64,000 nt of DNA from Variovorax sp. OK212 (GCF_900112425.1 NZ_FOLP01000031.1:1-64000), one strand, 5' to 3'. Positions 33,164 to 42,385 are shown, numbered from the stretch's first letter. The notes: generated by a model from the letters alone, not told the origin. Numbers and translations are program-made.

Positions 33164-34249
33164 TCAAACTCGGTTCGTACGTTCGCCGAACGTACGAAGA
33201 TGCGCCAGGACCCGGCGGCTCACTTCACTCAAGGGGGATACGTCGTCCACCGCGCCCAATGCGATGGCTTCTCGCGGCATGCCGAACACCACGCAGCTGG
33301 CCTCGTCCTGCGCCAGCGTGTGGGCGCCGGCGCGCTTCATGCGCAGCAGCCCTTCGGCGCCGTCCTTGCCCATGCCGGTCAGGATGATCCCGATGGCGTT
33401 CTTGCCGGCATGCTTGGCCGCGGAATCGAACAGCACGTCGATCGACGGGCGGTGGCGGTTCACGGGCGGCTCCTGGTCCAGGTGGGCCACGTAGTTGGCG
33501 CCGCTGCGGCCCAGCGACAGGTGGTAGCCGCCGGGCGCGATGTAGGCATAGCCCGGCAGCACGCGTTCGCCGTGCTCGGCTTCCTTCACGTTGATGCGGC
33601 ACAGGCCGTCCAGGCGCTGCGCGAACGAGCGCGTGAAGCCGGCCGGCATGTGCTGCGCGATCATCACGCCGGGCGAGTCGGGCGGCAGCGGCTGCAGCAC
33701 TTCGCGAATGGCTTCGGTGCCGCCGGTGGACGCGCCGATGATGATCAGCTTCTCGGTACTCAGCAGCGGGCTGCGCAGCAGCGATTCCTGCGGCGCGTCG
33801 CCGCCGGGGCGCACGGCCGCGGCATGCTTGCTCGGCTGGATCCGCGCGCTGGCGGCGGTGCGGATCTTGCCGGCAATGAGCTCGGTGTAGTTGAGCAGGC
33901 CGTCTCGCACGCCCAGGCGCGGCTTGGTCACGAAGTCGATGGCGCCCAGCTCGAGCGCGCGCAGCGCGATCTCCGAGCCGCGCTCGGTCAGCGAGGACAC
34001 CATCACCACCGGCATGGGCCGCAGGCGCATGAGCTTCTCGAGGAACTCGAGCCCGTCCATGCGCGGCATTTCCACGTCGAGCGTGAGCACGTCGGGGTTG
34101 GTGACCTTGATGAGGTCGCGCGCCACCAGCGGGTCGGCCGCGGTGCCCACCACGGTCATGTCGCTCTGGCTGTTGATGATCTCTGTCATCACGCTGCGGA
34201 TCAGTGCCGAATCGTCGACACACAGCACCTTGATTTTCTTGACGCTCAC
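33164..34249 (-). CDS. cheB: chemotaxis methylesterase/deamidase CheB
   Basis: A 361-residue protein with an N-terminal receiver domain (VLCVDDSALIRSV, LDVEMPRMDG) and a C-terminal esterase domain. The likely catalytic serine is in IIGASTGGTEAI, the histidine in IAQHMP and the aspartate in GMGKDGAEG. It removes methyl groups from chemoreceptors. The GTG at 34249 was chosen because it overlaps the cheD stop (GTGA) and has AAAGGAAA upstream; a much longer in-frame extension through cheD is an artefact. Confidence 0.96.
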   Translation of the reverse strand: MSVKKIKVLCVDDSALIRSVMTEIINSQSDMTVVGTAADPLVARDLIKVTNPDVLTLDVEMPRMDGLEFLEKLMRLRPMPVVMVSSLTERGSEIALRALELGAIDFVTKPRLGVRDGLLNYTELIAGKIRTAASARIQPSKHAAAVRPGGDAPQESLLRSPLLSTEKLIIIGASTGGTEAIREVLQPLPPDSPGVMIAQHMPAGFTRSFAQRLDGLCRINVKEAEHGERVLPGYAYIAPGGYHLSLGRSGANYVAHLDQEPPVNRHRPSIDVLFDSAAKHAGKNAIGIILTGMGKDGAEGLLRMKRAGAHTLAQDEASCVVFGMPREAIALGAVDDVSPLSEVSRRVLAHLRTFGERTNRV

Positions 34250-34935
34250 CGGTTTCCTTTGATTGCTGCCACGGGCACCCCGCGGATGCCTGATATGGCC
34301 GGGACATTGCCCGTTCTGTCCGAATCCGGCGCCGCGCGCAGGCCGGAGAGCCTGCGCAGCAGCTCGCCCTCCTCGTGCTGGACTTGCTGGACTTCCGTCT
34401 GCGCGCGCAGCTTGCGCACGATCGCCTTGCCGGTCGACGGCAGGAAGCACACGCGGCGCGCGTGCTTGCCGCGCAGGTCCTGCGCCGCGACTTCGATGCG
34501 TTCGTTGCGCAGGTAGCGCAGCACGAAGTCGGCGTTGCGGTCGCCGATGTTCAGCGTGGTCATGTTCGCCAGCACCGCGCCGCCGCCGAAGACCTTGGCC
34601 TGCAGCCGGTCGCGCCGCGCGCCCGCGCGCACCAGCTCGCGGATCAGCACGTCCATGGCGTAGGCGCCGTAGCGCATCGACTCCACGGCGTCGCGCGTGA
34701 CGGAGGTGTTCTCGCAGTCGTCGGGCAGCATGAAATGGTTCATGCCGGCCACGCCCGCCTCCACGTCGTGCAGGCAGGCGGCCACGCAGGAGCCGAGCAC
34801 CGTGCTCAGCACGGTGTCGCTCGAGGTCACGTAGTACTCGGAGGGCAGCAGCTTGACGGCCATGAGCCCGACGTCGCGGTCGAAGTAGTGATGGCTCGCC
34901 ACCGAGCCCGGTGCGGCCGCGCGCGTGGCGTTCAT
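34246..34935 (-). CDS. cheD: chemoreceptor glutamine deamidase CheD
   Basis: A 229-residue CheD. The catalytic cysteine is in STVLGSCVAACL, the histidine in GMNHFMLP, and the VFGGGAVL and NIGDRNADFV segments are typical. It deamidates receptor glutamines. The C-terminal ~35 residues after LSGLRAAP are a family-unrelated tail. The start overlaps cheR (ATGA) and the stop overlaps cheB. Confidence 0.95.
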   Translation of the reverse strand: MNATRAAAPGSVASHHYFDRDVGLMAVKLLPSEYYVTSSDTVLSTVLGSCVAACLHDVEAGVAGMNHFMLPDDCENTSVTRDAVESMRYGAYAMDVLIRELVRAGARRDRLQAKVFGGGAVLANMTTLNIGDRNADFVLRYLRNERIEVAAQDLRGKHARRVCFLPSTGKAIVRKLRAQTEVQQVQHEEGELLRRLSGLRAAPDSDRTGNVPAISGIRGVPVAAIKGNR

Positions 34936-35807
34936 GGCATGCCTGAAACGCCTGAAGTGCGGGTGCGCGCCACTTCATACACGGTCTGGCCCAGCGGGCG
35001 GAACGCCTGGTTGACAAGCGACGCGTTCTCCGAATGGCCCGCGAACAGCAGGCCGTGCGACTTGAGCAGCGGCGCGAAGCGGTCGAGCACCTTCTTCTGC
35101 GTCGGCTTGTCGAAATAGATCATCACGTTGCGGCAGAAGATCGCGTCCACCGGTTCCTTCACCGCCCACGAGCTGTCGAGCAGGTTGAGCCGCGAGAACT
35201 TCACCAGCGCCGCGACCTCGGGGCGGATGCGCACCTTGCCGGCGTTGGCGCCGGTGCCCTTGTTGAAGAAGCGGCGCAGCCGCTCGGGGGCGAGGCTTCG
35301 CACCTGCTCCGTGGTGAACACGCCGGTGGAGGCCTTGGCCAGCACCGCGGTGTCGATGTCGGTGGCGATCACGCGCGAGGCCGCGGCCTTGTCGCCCAGC
35401 GCCTCCATCAGCGTGATGGCGATCGAATAGGGTTCCTCCCCCGTCGAGGCCGCGGCGCACCATACGGTGACCGGCTGCCCGATCTTGCGCACGTGGTCGG
35501 CCAGCGTGGGGAAGTGATGCGCCTCGCGGAAGAACGAGGTGAGGTTGGTGGTGAGCGAGTTGATGAACAACTGCCACTCCTCCCCGTCCGGACGCTGTTC
35601 GAGCCAGTCGAGGTAGGTGGTGAACTCGGGGAGCTGGAGCTCCCGAAGGCGCCGCGAAAGCCGGCTGTACACCATCTGCCGCTTCTGTTCGCCCAGGGCG
35701 ATGCCTGCGCGGCGGTGGATGAGTGTGCGCACTCGGGAGAAATCGCTGTCGGTGAAAAGGAACTCGGTAGTCACGGCTGCCCTGTAAGCATGGCTTTCAA
35801 TGTACAT
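34932..35807 (-). CDS. cheR: chemotaxis methyltransferase CheR
   Basis: A 291-residue SAM-dependent methyltransferase that methylates chemoreceptor glutamates. The N-terminal helical domain (FSRVRTLIHRRAGIALGEQK) precedes the SAM domain with WCAAASTGEEPYSIA and IFCRNVMIYFD. The ATG at 35807 is preferred to a TTG 18 bases earlier. It lies 87 bp after the EAL-HDOD gene and overlaps cheD by 4 bp. Confidence 0.95.
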   Translation of the reverse strand: MYIESHAYRAAVTTEFLFTDSDFSRVRTLIHRRAGIALGEQKRQMVYSRLSRRLRELQLPEFTTYLDWLEQRPDGEEWQLFINSLTTNLTSFFREAHHFPTLADHVRKIGQPVTVWCAAASTGEEPYSIAITLMEALGDKAAASRVIATDIDTAVLAKASTGVFTTEQVRSLAPERLRRFFNKGTGANAGKVRIRPEVAALVKFSRLNLLDSSWAVKEPVDAIFCRNVMIYFDKPTQKKVLDRFAPLLKSHGLLFAGHSENASLVNQAFRPLGQTVYEVARTRTSGVSGMP

Positions 35808-35894
35808 AGGGCCCACTGTTTCCAATGGGCCGATCAGACGCGCAAAAGCCCGGCACTTCCGTGCCGAATTCCGAGGCGATTTCGGGGGGCATGT

Positions 35895-37214
35895 TCAGGG
35901 ACCCGATGCGGCCGGGCCGGCATCCTGCGACCACACCAGGGCCGCGAGCTGCGCCGCATTGACCTGCGCCGCGCCCACGAAGAGCGCTTCCGACAGGCGT
36001 GCGGCCTCGCCGTTGTCGAGTTCGCAGGCCTCGGCCAGCGCCACGAACGGGCCGTAGAGGCCGCCGCGCGACAGGATGGCCTGCTGCACCGCCTCGGTCA
36101 GCTGCACCTTGCGCAGCACGCCTTCCATCGACACGCCCAGCAGCTGGTCGAGCAGCGAGAACATGCCGGCCACGAACAGGTTGTCGGACTCGCTGGGCGG
36201 CAGCATGCCCTGGCCCATGAGCTCGACGAAACGCCCGCGCAGGATGGCCTTCTTCATCATGAAGGGCGAGCCCGCCTTGTTGCTGGTGGCCAGCAGGAGC
36301 GACAGCCAGCGGTACAGCGGCGAATAGCCGAGCATGGCCACGGCGTGGCGCAGCGAGTGGATCTCCACCGCCATGCCGACCGAGGGCGAGTTGATGTAGC
36401 GCAGCAGCCGGTAGGTGAGCGCCGCGTCGTGCTTGAGCGCGGCCTCGATGGTGCGCACGTCCTCGTTGCGCTGGATCATCTGCATCAGCTGCACGATGAG
36501 CAGCGACTCGGGCTGCAGCGCGTCCTCGGCCTCGCGCACCGGCGGGTTGCCGAAGGCGCCGTCGATGAACACGTTGACGCGGCGCGCCACGCAGGCGTCG
36601 AACTCGCGCCAGGTGTGCACGTGCGCGGCGATGAGCTCCACCTCGGGGTGGCCCAGCAGGATCTCCTGGCGCAGGCGCGCCACGGTGTCGGCGTCGTTCG
36701 CTTCCACCTCGAAATGGGTCACGATGGCGCGCAGCTCGGTGTCGTCGGGCAGCGCCTTGGCGCCGCACAGCATGAAGCCGAAGCCCTGCTCGCGCAGGAA
36801 CAGCAGGATGGAGCGCATGTCCGCGTCCAGCAGGTCGTCCGAGCCGATGCACAGCACCACGTTGTTCGCCGGCAGCGACTGCAGCTCGCTCTGGAACAGC
36901 GCGTCGACGGAGACGTCGACGAACACCATCTGCGGGCCCAGCAGCCAGCCTGCGTTCTCGGGGTTGAGGTGCACGGCCAGCGTGTCCATCAGCGCCTTGA
37001 CGCCGACCGCGGCGGCCGTGCGCGCGCCGGGCTCGTCGCCCGGGCCGCGCCATGCCATGCGGTAGCCGATGACGCGGCGTTGCGCGTCCAGCAGCATTTC
37101 GTAGGCCACATGGCCGTTCGCACCCGGCTCGCTCGACAAGAGCGCGCCTGCGTGGGTGCCATTGCCTGGAGCCGAGTCATCGGATCCGGCACGTCGGAAG
37201 AAATCGAAACGCAT
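35895..37214 (-). CDS. EAL-HDOD domain signalling protein (YuxH-like)
   Basis: A 439-residue protein. The N-terminal ~220 residues follow the shape of an EAL domain (VFVDVSVDALF, VVLCIGSDDL) but lack the ExL motif and metal ligands, so it cannot hydrolyse cyclic di-GMP. The C-terminal ~200 residues form an HDOD domain (IVQLMQMIQRNEDVRTIEAALKHDAALTYRLLRYINS). This architecture links signalling to motility in several bacteria. Here it stands between cheA and cheR, where related species carry cheW and a chemoreceptor gene. A regulatory role in chemotaxis or motility is inferred. Confidence 0.88.
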   Translation of the reverse strand: MRFDFFRRAGSDDSAPGNGTHAGALLSSEPGANGHVAYEMLLDAQRRVIGYRMAWRGPGDEPGARTAAAVGVKALMDTLAVHLNPENAGWLLGPQMVFVDVSVDALFQSELQSLPANNVVLCIGSDDLLDADMRSILLFLREQGFGFMLCGAKALPDDTELRAIVTHFEVEANDADTVARLRQEILLGHPEVELIAAHVHTWREFDACVARRVNVFIDGAFGNPPVREAEDALQPESLLIVQLMQMIQRNEDVRTIEAALKHDAALTYRLLRYINSPSVGMAVEIHSLRHAVAMLGYSPLYRWLSLLLATSNKAGSPFMMKKAILRGRFVELMGQGMLPPSESDNLFVAGMFSLLDQLLGVSMEGVLRKVQLTEAVQQAILSRGGLYGPFVALAEACELDNGEAARLSEALFVGAAQVNAAQLAALVWSQDAGPAASGP

Positions 37215-37236
37215 TCAGCTGTCTCCGTCTTTGGTG

Positions 37237-39315
37237 TCAGAGAGCGATGGCGTCGGTCCTCCGCGCGGCACCCGCCAAGGCGACCGCGCTCGCGGCCTGC
37301 GCGCGCTGGATGCGCGGCATCGCGCCCACGTCGATGATGAAGGCCACGCTGCCGTCGCCCACGATGGTGGCGGCCGAGATGCCCGGCACCTTGCGGTAGT
37401 TGGTCTCCAGGTTCTTCACCACCACCTGGTGCTGGCCCAGCAGCTCGTCCACCAGCAGCGCGAAGCGGCTGTCGTCGGCCTGCACGATCACCAGGATGCC
37501 TTGCGTCGGGCTGGTCTGCGCGCCGCTCACGTCGAACACGCGGTGCAGCTCGATCAGCGGCAAATACTCGCCGCGCACGCGGATCACGTGGCCTTCGGCG
37601 GTGATGGAGTGCAGGTGCTCCGGCAGCGGCTGCAGCGACTCGATCACGTAGCTCAGCGGAAGAATGTAGGCCTCGGTGCCCACCTTCACGGACATGCCGT
37701 TCAGGATGGCCAGCGTCAGCGGCAAGATGATCCGCGTGGTGGTGCCCTGGCCGCCGCGCGAGTGAATCTCGACGTGGCCGCCCATTTCCTGGATGTTGCG
37801 CTTGACCACGTCCATGCCCACGCCGCGGCCCGAGATGTCGGTCACCTGCTCGGCGGTGGAGAAGCCCGGTGCGAAGATGAGTTGCCACACCTCCTCGTCG
37901 GGCATGGTCTCGGTCACGGCCATGCCTTGCTGCATGGCCTTGGCCAGGATGCGTTCGCGGTTCAGGCCCGCGCCGTCGTCGCTCACCTCGATCACGATGT
38001 TGCCGCCGTGATGCTGTGCGGACAGCAGCAGCTGGCCGGTGGCGTCCTTGCCCTTGGCCAGGCGCACTTCGGGCGTCTCGATGCCGTGGTCCAGGCTGTT
38101 GCGCACCAGGTGCGTGAGCGGATCGACGATGCGCTCGATCAGGCCCTTGTCGAGCTCGGTTTCCTTGCCGTAGGTGTCCAGGCGCACCTGCTTGCCCAGC
38201 TTGGCGCTCACGTCGCGGATCACGCGCGGGAAGCGGCTGAACACGTAGTCCATCGGCATCATGCGGATGGACATCACCGATTCCTGCAGGTCGCGCGCGT
38301 TGCGCTCCAGGTGGCCCAGGCCGCTCAGGAAGCGTTCGTAGGCCACGGGGTCCAGCATGGTCGCGGCCTGCGTGAGCATCGACTGCGTGATGACGAGCTC
38401 GCCCACGAGGTTGATCAGCTGGTCGACCTTCTCGACGTCGACGCGGATGGAGCTCGACTCCTTGGCGCCGGCGGCGGCCGGGGCCGCTGCAGCGGCTGCC
38501 GCAGGTGCGGGCGCGGCGGCGACAACCACTTCCGCCTTGGCCGGCTCTTCAGCCACGGCCACTGCCACGGGTTCCGGCTCCGGCGCGGCGGCCGGGGCTT
38601 GCGCATCGGCGGCGCCGGCGGCATCGCGCGAGATGTCGATCTGCGATTCGTCGATGACGAAGCAGCACACGGCCACGATGTCGTCGGGGTCGCAGGTGGT
38701 TTCCAGCAGCACGGTCAGCTGGTCGTTGGTGCGGGTGCGCGAGACGACCTTGCCGAGGTTGGCGAGCTCGCCGGCGAGCAGGTCGCATTCGCTGTCGGAC
38801 AGGCGGGCGAAGCGCACGCGCAGCACGCCGTCACCCAGCGGTGCGCTCGCGGCGGCAACCGGCGCGGGAGCAGCGACCGGTGCAGGCGCGGGCGCCGCGG
38901 CCACCACGGGCGGTGCGGTGCCGTCGCCGCCGTTTTCCAGCGCGAGCTGCTGGAGCACGCCGCAGATGTGCGCGACCATGTCGGGATCCGGCTCCTTGCC
39001 GGCCTGGTAGGCGGTGAGTTGTTCTTGCAAGGCGTCCTTCGTTTCCAGAAATGCATCGATCATCGGAGCGCTCAGGTTCAGCTGCCCATGGCGGGCGCGG
39101 TCCAGGAGCGTTTCGAGCACGTGCGTGGTGTTGGTCAAGGCAGTGAAACCGAACGTCGCGGCACCACCCTTGATGGAGTGGGCTGCGCGGAAGATGGCGT
39201 TGAGCTGTTCGCTGTCCGGCGACGCGACGTCGAGCTCCAGCAGCAGTTGCTCCATCTCGGCGAGAAGCTCGATGGCTTCGACGAAGAATGCTTGTGTGAA
39301 TTGACTGAGGTCCAT
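37237..39315 (-). CDS. cheA: chemotaxis histidine kinase CheA
   Basis: A 692-residue CheA. The P1 phosphotransfer histidine is H46 in AAHSIKGGAATFG. After an Ala/Pro-rich linker come P3 dimerisation (RVDVEKVDQLINLVGELVITQS), the P4 kinase domain (LTHLVRNSLDHGIE, DDGAGLN, GRGVGMDVVKRNI) and the CheW-like P5 domain ending near VGAMPRI. It phosphorylates CheY and CheB. No CheW or chemoreceptor gene is in the window. It follows motB by 90 bp. Confidence 0.97.
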   Translation of the reverse strand: MDLSQFTQAFFVEAIELLAEMEQLLLELDVASPDSEQLNAIFRAAHSIKGGAATFGFTALTNTTHVLETLLDRARHGQLNLSAPMIDAFLETKDALQEQLTAYQAGKEPDPDMVAHICGVLQQLALENGGDGTAPPVVAAAPAPAPVAAPAPVAAASAPLGDGVLRVRFARLSDSECDLLAGELANLGKVVSRTRTNDQLTVLLETTCDPDDIVAVCCFVIDESQIDISRDAAGAADAQAPAAAPEPEPVAVAVAEEPAKAEVVVAAAPAPAAAAAAAPAAAGAKESSSIRVDVEKVDQLINLVGELVITQSMLTQAATMLDPVAYERFLSGLGHLERNARDLQESVMSIRMMPMDYVFSRFPRVIRDVSAKLGKQVRLDTYGKETELDKGLIERIVDPLTHLVRNSLDHGIETPEVRLAKGKDATGQLLLSAQHHGGNIVIEVSDDGAGLNRERILAKAMQQGMAVTETMPDEEVWQLIFAPGFSTAEQVTDISGRGVGMDVVKRNIQEMGGHVEIHSRGGQGTTTRIILPLTLAILNGMSVKVGTEAYILPLSYVIESLQPLPEHLHSITAEGHVIRVRGEYLPLIELHRVFDVSGAQTSPTQGILVIVQADDSRFALLVDELLGQHQVVVKNLETNYRKVPGISAATIVGDGSVAFIIDVGAMPRIQRAQAASAVALAGAARRTDAIAL

Positions 39316-39405
39316 CTGTTGTGCTCCGGACCGGCGTGTTGGCGCCGGCCGTTTGGTTTCTTGTGTGCGTCTTCGCTCGCTGCTCGCTGTTCGCTGTAGC
39401 TATCG

Positions 39406-40347
39406 CTATCGCGGCACGGCATTCGCCCTGGCCGCCACCAGGCTGGTGCCGGCGGGCACGGCGACCGCCCCGGCGTTCGCCGACGAAATCTTGCCGATGC
39501 GCGTGCCCATGGGTTCGACGCTGTTCTCGCGCTCGATGCGTTCCTGCGTCCGATGGTTGAGCAGGATGATGCTGATGCGCCGGTTGATGGGGCTGCGCGG
39601 CTCGGCCTTGTCCAGGTGCATGCTGTCGGCCAGGCCGATCACGCGCAGCACCTTGCCCTCGGTCATGCCGCCGATCACCAGCTCCCGGCGCGATGCGTTG
39701 GCGCGGTCGGCGGAGAGCTCCCAGTTGCCGTAGGACTTGTCGCCGTTGGTGTAGACGATGGCGTCGGTGTGGCCCGACAGCGTGATCTTGTTGGGCAGGC
39801 CGTTGAGCGCCGGGCCGAGTTCGCGAAGGATGGTGCGCATGTGCGGCACCACGCGGGCGCTGGCCAGCTCGAACATCGGGCGGTTCTCGGTGTCGACGAT
39901 CTGCAGGCGCAGGCCTTCGGTGGTGATGTCGATCAGGATCTGCGAGCGGAACTGCTGGAACATCGGGCTCTTCTCGATCAGCTCCTCGAGACGGCGCTTC
40001 ATGTCGGCCAGGCGGCTCGCGTCGGCCTCGTCCTCGCTGGTGGTCTCGGAGAACTTGACCTCGCCCTCGACGTGCATCGGGTCGGCGCCGCCGCCGGGGA
40101 TCATGCTGGCGCTCAGGCTGGCCTTGTCGCCGCCGTTCATCGCCACGCGCAGTGGCATGCGGAAGTGCTCGGCAATGCCCTCGCGCTGCTTGGGGCTCGA
40201 GATGGACAGCAGCCACATGACCAGGAAGAAGGCCATCATGGCCGTCATGAAGTCGGCGTACGCGATCTTCCAGCCGCCGCCATGGTGCGCGGCGCCCCCG
40301 CCCTTGTGGACGTGCTTGATGATGATCTGGGGCTTGCCGTCGCTCAT
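39406..40347 (-). CDS. motB: flagellar stator protein MotB
   Basis: A 313-residue MotB. The single membrane segment contains the proton-carrying aspartate D32 (YADFMTAMMAFFLVMWLL), as in E. coli. The C-terminal OmpA-like domain (ITLSGHTDAIVYTNGDKSYGNWELSADRA) anchors it to peptidoglycan. Start ATG lies 36 bp after motA. The residues implicated suggest a proton- rather than sodium-driven stator. Confidence 0.96.
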   Translation of the reverse strand: MSDGKPQIIIKHVHKGGGAAHHGGGWKIAYADFMTAMMAFFLVMWLLSISSPKQREGIAEHFRMPLRVAMNGGDKASLSASMIPGGGADPMHVEGEVKFSETTSEDEADASRLADMKRRLEELIEKSPMFQQFRSQILIDITTEGLRLQIVDTENRPMFELASARVVPHMRTILRELGPALNGLPNKITLSGHTDAIVYTNGDKSYGNWELSADRANASRRELVIGGMTEGKVLRVIGLADSMHLDKAEPRSPINRRISIILLNHRTQERIERENSVEPMGTRIGKISSANAGAVAVPAGTSLVAARANAVPR

Positions 40348-40383
40348 GGTCGTTGCTCGTTCGCTGTGTCTGCGCCAGGGGCG

Positions 40384-41244
40384 TCAGCGCGCCTTGACGC
40401 CGCGGACGTGGTCGTCCAGCTCGGTGAACGACGGGCGTTCGGTCGAGAACAGCACCTTGCGGCCGAATTCCACCGCGAGCTGCGGCGCGTAGCCGTTGAG
40501 GTTGGCCAGCAGCGTCACCTTGGCGCACTGGAAGATCTTCATGCCCTCTTCGACCTTCTGCTCGATCAGCGAGGCCAGCGGCGAGACGAAGCCGTACGCC
40601 AGCAGCACGCCCAGGAAGGTCCCCACCATGGCGTGGGCGATGAGCGCGCCCATCTCCGAGGGCGGCAGGTTGGCCGAGGCCAGCGCGTGCACCACGCCCA
40701 TCACGGCGGCAACGATGCCCAGCGCGGGCAGTGCGTCGGCCACGCGGGACAGGCTGTGGCCCGGCACTTCGGCTTCGTGGCGGATGGTCTCGATCTCGTG
40801 GTCCATCAGCGCCTCGATCTCGTGCGCATCGGTGTTGCCGCTGATGACCAGGCGCAGGTAGTCGCACAGGAAGACGGTGATGCCCTCGTGCGCCAGGATG
40901 TTCGGATAGCGCGCGAAGATCTCGCTCTTGGTGGGGTCCTCGACGTCGGACTCCAGCTTCATCATGCCTTCCTTGCGGGCCTTGGCCAGCAGCTCGTACA
41001 GGAGCGCGAGCAGGTCCATGTAGAGCTGGCGGTTGTGCTTGGAGGAGCGCAGCAGCAGCGGCAGTTCCTTGATGGTCGCCTTGATGGTCTTGCCGTTGTT
41101 GCCGGCAATGAACGCGCCCAGCGCGGAGCCGCCGATCATGAGCAACTCCACCGGCTGGAAGAGGACGCCGAAGTGCCCGCCCATGAGGCCGTAGCCGCCG
41201 AAGACGGCACCGATCACCACGATATATCCAGCCAGAATCAGCAC
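40384..41244 (-). CDS. motA: flagellar stator protein MotA
   Basis: A 286-residue MotA with four membrane segments (MLILAGYIVVIGAVFGGYGLMG at the start, and ALPALGIVAAVMGVVHAL and GTFLGVLLAYGFVSPLASL later) and the large cytoplasmic loop with charged residues that contact FliG. Start is GTG. It follows flhC across a 75-bp gap that contains a strong hairpin, so motA may have its own promoter. Confidence 0.96.
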   Translation of the reverse strand: MLILAGYIVVIGAVFGGYGLMGGHFGVLFQPVELLMIGGSALGAFIAGNNGKTIKATIKELPLLLRSSKHNRQLYMDLLALLYELLAKARKEGMMKLESDVEDPTKSEIFARYPNILAHEGITVFLCDYLRLVISGNTDAHEIEALMDHEIETIRHEAEVPGHSLSRVADALPALGIVAAVMGVVHALASANLPPSEMGALIAHAMVGTFLGVLLAYGFVSPLASLIEQKVEEGMKIFQCAKVTLLANLNGYAPQLAVEFGRKVLFSTERPSFTELDDHVRGVKAR

Positions 41245-41277
41245 GCGCTACCCCTCATCGCCCGAAGGCTTCATATC

Positions 41278-41311
41278 AACAAACTCCGAACGTCCGCAAG
41301 CGGACGCGGAG
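41278..41311 (-). terminator. hairpin terminator between flhC and motA
   Basis: Arms CTCCG...CGGAG (41284-41288, 41307-41311) continue into CGTCCG-CAAG-CGGACG, giving an 11-bp stem with a small bulge. On the minus strand TTTGTT follows. This would end or attenuate flhDC transcription. A GCTTTT run lies on the plus side. Confidence 0.6.
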
Positions 41312-41319
41312 CGCTTTTC

Positions 41320-41907
41320 CTACACCGCGCCGCCGAGATCCATCAGGGGCGCAGCGACCGTCAGGCCTGCCCGGCGCACTTCCGCGACCTTGGGCTTGCG
41401 CGCCTTGCCCGCACGCGAAGGCGGGCGGCACAGAACACACACATATCCGTTCTTGTTGTCATGCGCGTGCGCCACGAAGTGGCCGCCGCACCGGCTGCAG
41501 GTACTGAGCTGCAGCATGTCGCTGTCGAAGAAGCGCACCATGGTTTCGGCACGCGTGAAGTCGAGCACCACCTCGCCGCCGTGCGAACCGATCTGCTCCA
41601 CGTAGAGCCGGTAAGCCTTGATGAGCGCGGGCAGTTCGTTCTCGTCAGCCTCATCGAGCATGAAGCGGTAGATGTTGTAGAACATCGACGAGTGGATGTT
41701 GGCCAGCCACGTCATGTACCAGTCGGTAGAGAAGGGCAACAGGCCCTTGGGTGGCGAAACACCCTTGAGTTCCTTGTACAGGCGGATCAACCGCTCCCGG
41801 CTCAGCGCAACCGCCGCCTCGAGAAACTGCAGCCGCGCACCCAGTCCGATCAGCTCGACAGCGAGCTGCACTTCCCGGACCTCGCCAAGGACGCTCTTGC
41901 GGATCAT
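41320..41907 (-). CDS. flhC: flagellar master regulator subunit FlhC
   Basis: A 195-residue FlhC. Four cysteines, C137, C140, C157 and C160 (STCSRCGGHFV, YVCVLC), form the zinc site needed for DNA binding with FlhD. The DNA-binding and central segments (LIRLYKELKG, PKGLLPFSTDWYMTWL) are conserved. FlhD4C2 activates early flagellar operons. The start overlaps the flhD stop by 4 bp. Confidence 0.96.
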   Translation of the reverse strand: MIRKSVLGEVREVQLAVELIGLGARLQFLEAAVALSRERLIRLYKELKGVSPPKGLLPFSTDWYMTWLANIHSSMFYNIYRFMLDEADENELPALIKAYRLYVEQIGSHGGEVVLDFTRAETMVRFFDSDMLQLSTCSRCGGHFVAHAHDNKNGYVCVLCRPPSRAGKARKPKVAEVRRAGLTVAAPLMDLGGAV

Positions 41908-42278
41908 GCGGCCGCCGCGCTCACGCCACGCATCGGGGTCTGCGCCTGGGCCTGGCGTGCCGCCATGAGGATCGACATGTGGGCCTGCTGAAGCGCGGGC
42001 TCCTTGCCTTCACCGACCACCGCGAACATCGGCTGGTCGTCCAGCCGGAAGCTGCACAGCAGGAAGTTGGAAGCCGCCAGCTTCACGATCTGGCTGAGCG
42101 ACATGTTCGCCAGCAGATCGGCCAGTTCGCGGCCGACGCCGAGGCGAAACATGGCCTCCGCGCGGTCCTGCTTGACCAGCTTCTGCGCAAGCAGCATATA
42201 GGCCAGATTTATCTCGCCGATTTCTTTCGACATTACGCCGCCAGCACTGAAATTGATGTTTTCCACGTCTTGTTCCAT
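41904..42278 (-). CDS. flhD: flagellar master regulator subunit FlhD
   Basis: A 124-residue FlhD. The core EIGEINLAYMLLAQKLVKQDRAEAMFRLGV and LADLLANMSLSQIVKLAASNFLLCSFR matches FlhD, including the cysteine linked to dimerisation. The ATG at 42278 is chosen; an internal ATG (MSKEIGEIN) 15 codons later is an alternative, and an earlier frame would run through a promoter-like palindrome. The stop overlaps flhC. Confidence 0.93.
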   Translation of the reverse strand: MEQDVENINFSAGGVMSKEIGEINLAYMLLAQKLVKQDRAEAMFRLGVGRELADLLANMSLSQIVKLAASNFLLCSFRLDDQPMFAVVGEGKEPALQQAHMSILMAARQAQAQTPMRGVSAAAA

Positions 42279-42313
42279 TTCCGATTTCCAGTCCACTTTG
42301 GTTCTAATCAATC

Positions 42314-42332
42314 GTGTATACATTATATACAC
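42314..42332 (-). promoter_or_regulatory. flhDC promoter -10 region within a palindrome
   Basis: The 19-bp dyad GTGTATA-N5-TATACAC lies 36 bp upstream of flhD. Read on the minus strand it contains a perfect TATAAT (42322-42327), a plausible -10 box. No good -35 box is seen 16-18 bp upstream, so the promoter probably needs an activator, which may bind the dyads here. Confidence 0.55.
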
Positions 42333-42359
42333 AAAGTTTTACACTTCGACGAACTTTGT
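42331..42359. promoter_or_regulatory. inverted repeat upstream of flhDC
   Basis: Perfect 8-bp arms ACAAAGTT and AACTTTGT with a 13-base spacer sit over the expected -35 region of the flhDC promoter. It is a candidate regulator site. Confidence 0.5.
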
Positions 42360-42385
42360 AGGAAATCGCGACAAAAAAAGTAGGA

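Noticed and set aside
33164..35017. A 617-codon frame that would fuse extra sequence to the N-terminus of CheB
   Set aside because: The added part is an out-of-frame reading of cheD and cheR; the GTG at 34249 with GTGA overlap and a ribosome site gives a normal CheB.
39316..39405. Repeated AGCGA-like units and a CCGGCG/CGCCGG hairpin between cheA and motB
   Set aside because: The repeats are short and imperfect, and the hairpin lacks a T-run on the coding strand; I could not support a specific function.
39553..41991. An 812-codon plus-strand frame across motA, motB and flhC
   Set aside because: Its composition (His, Arg, Gln, Val-rich) is typical of the antisense frame of GC-rich genes and the other strand has unmistakable MotA, MotB and FlhC.
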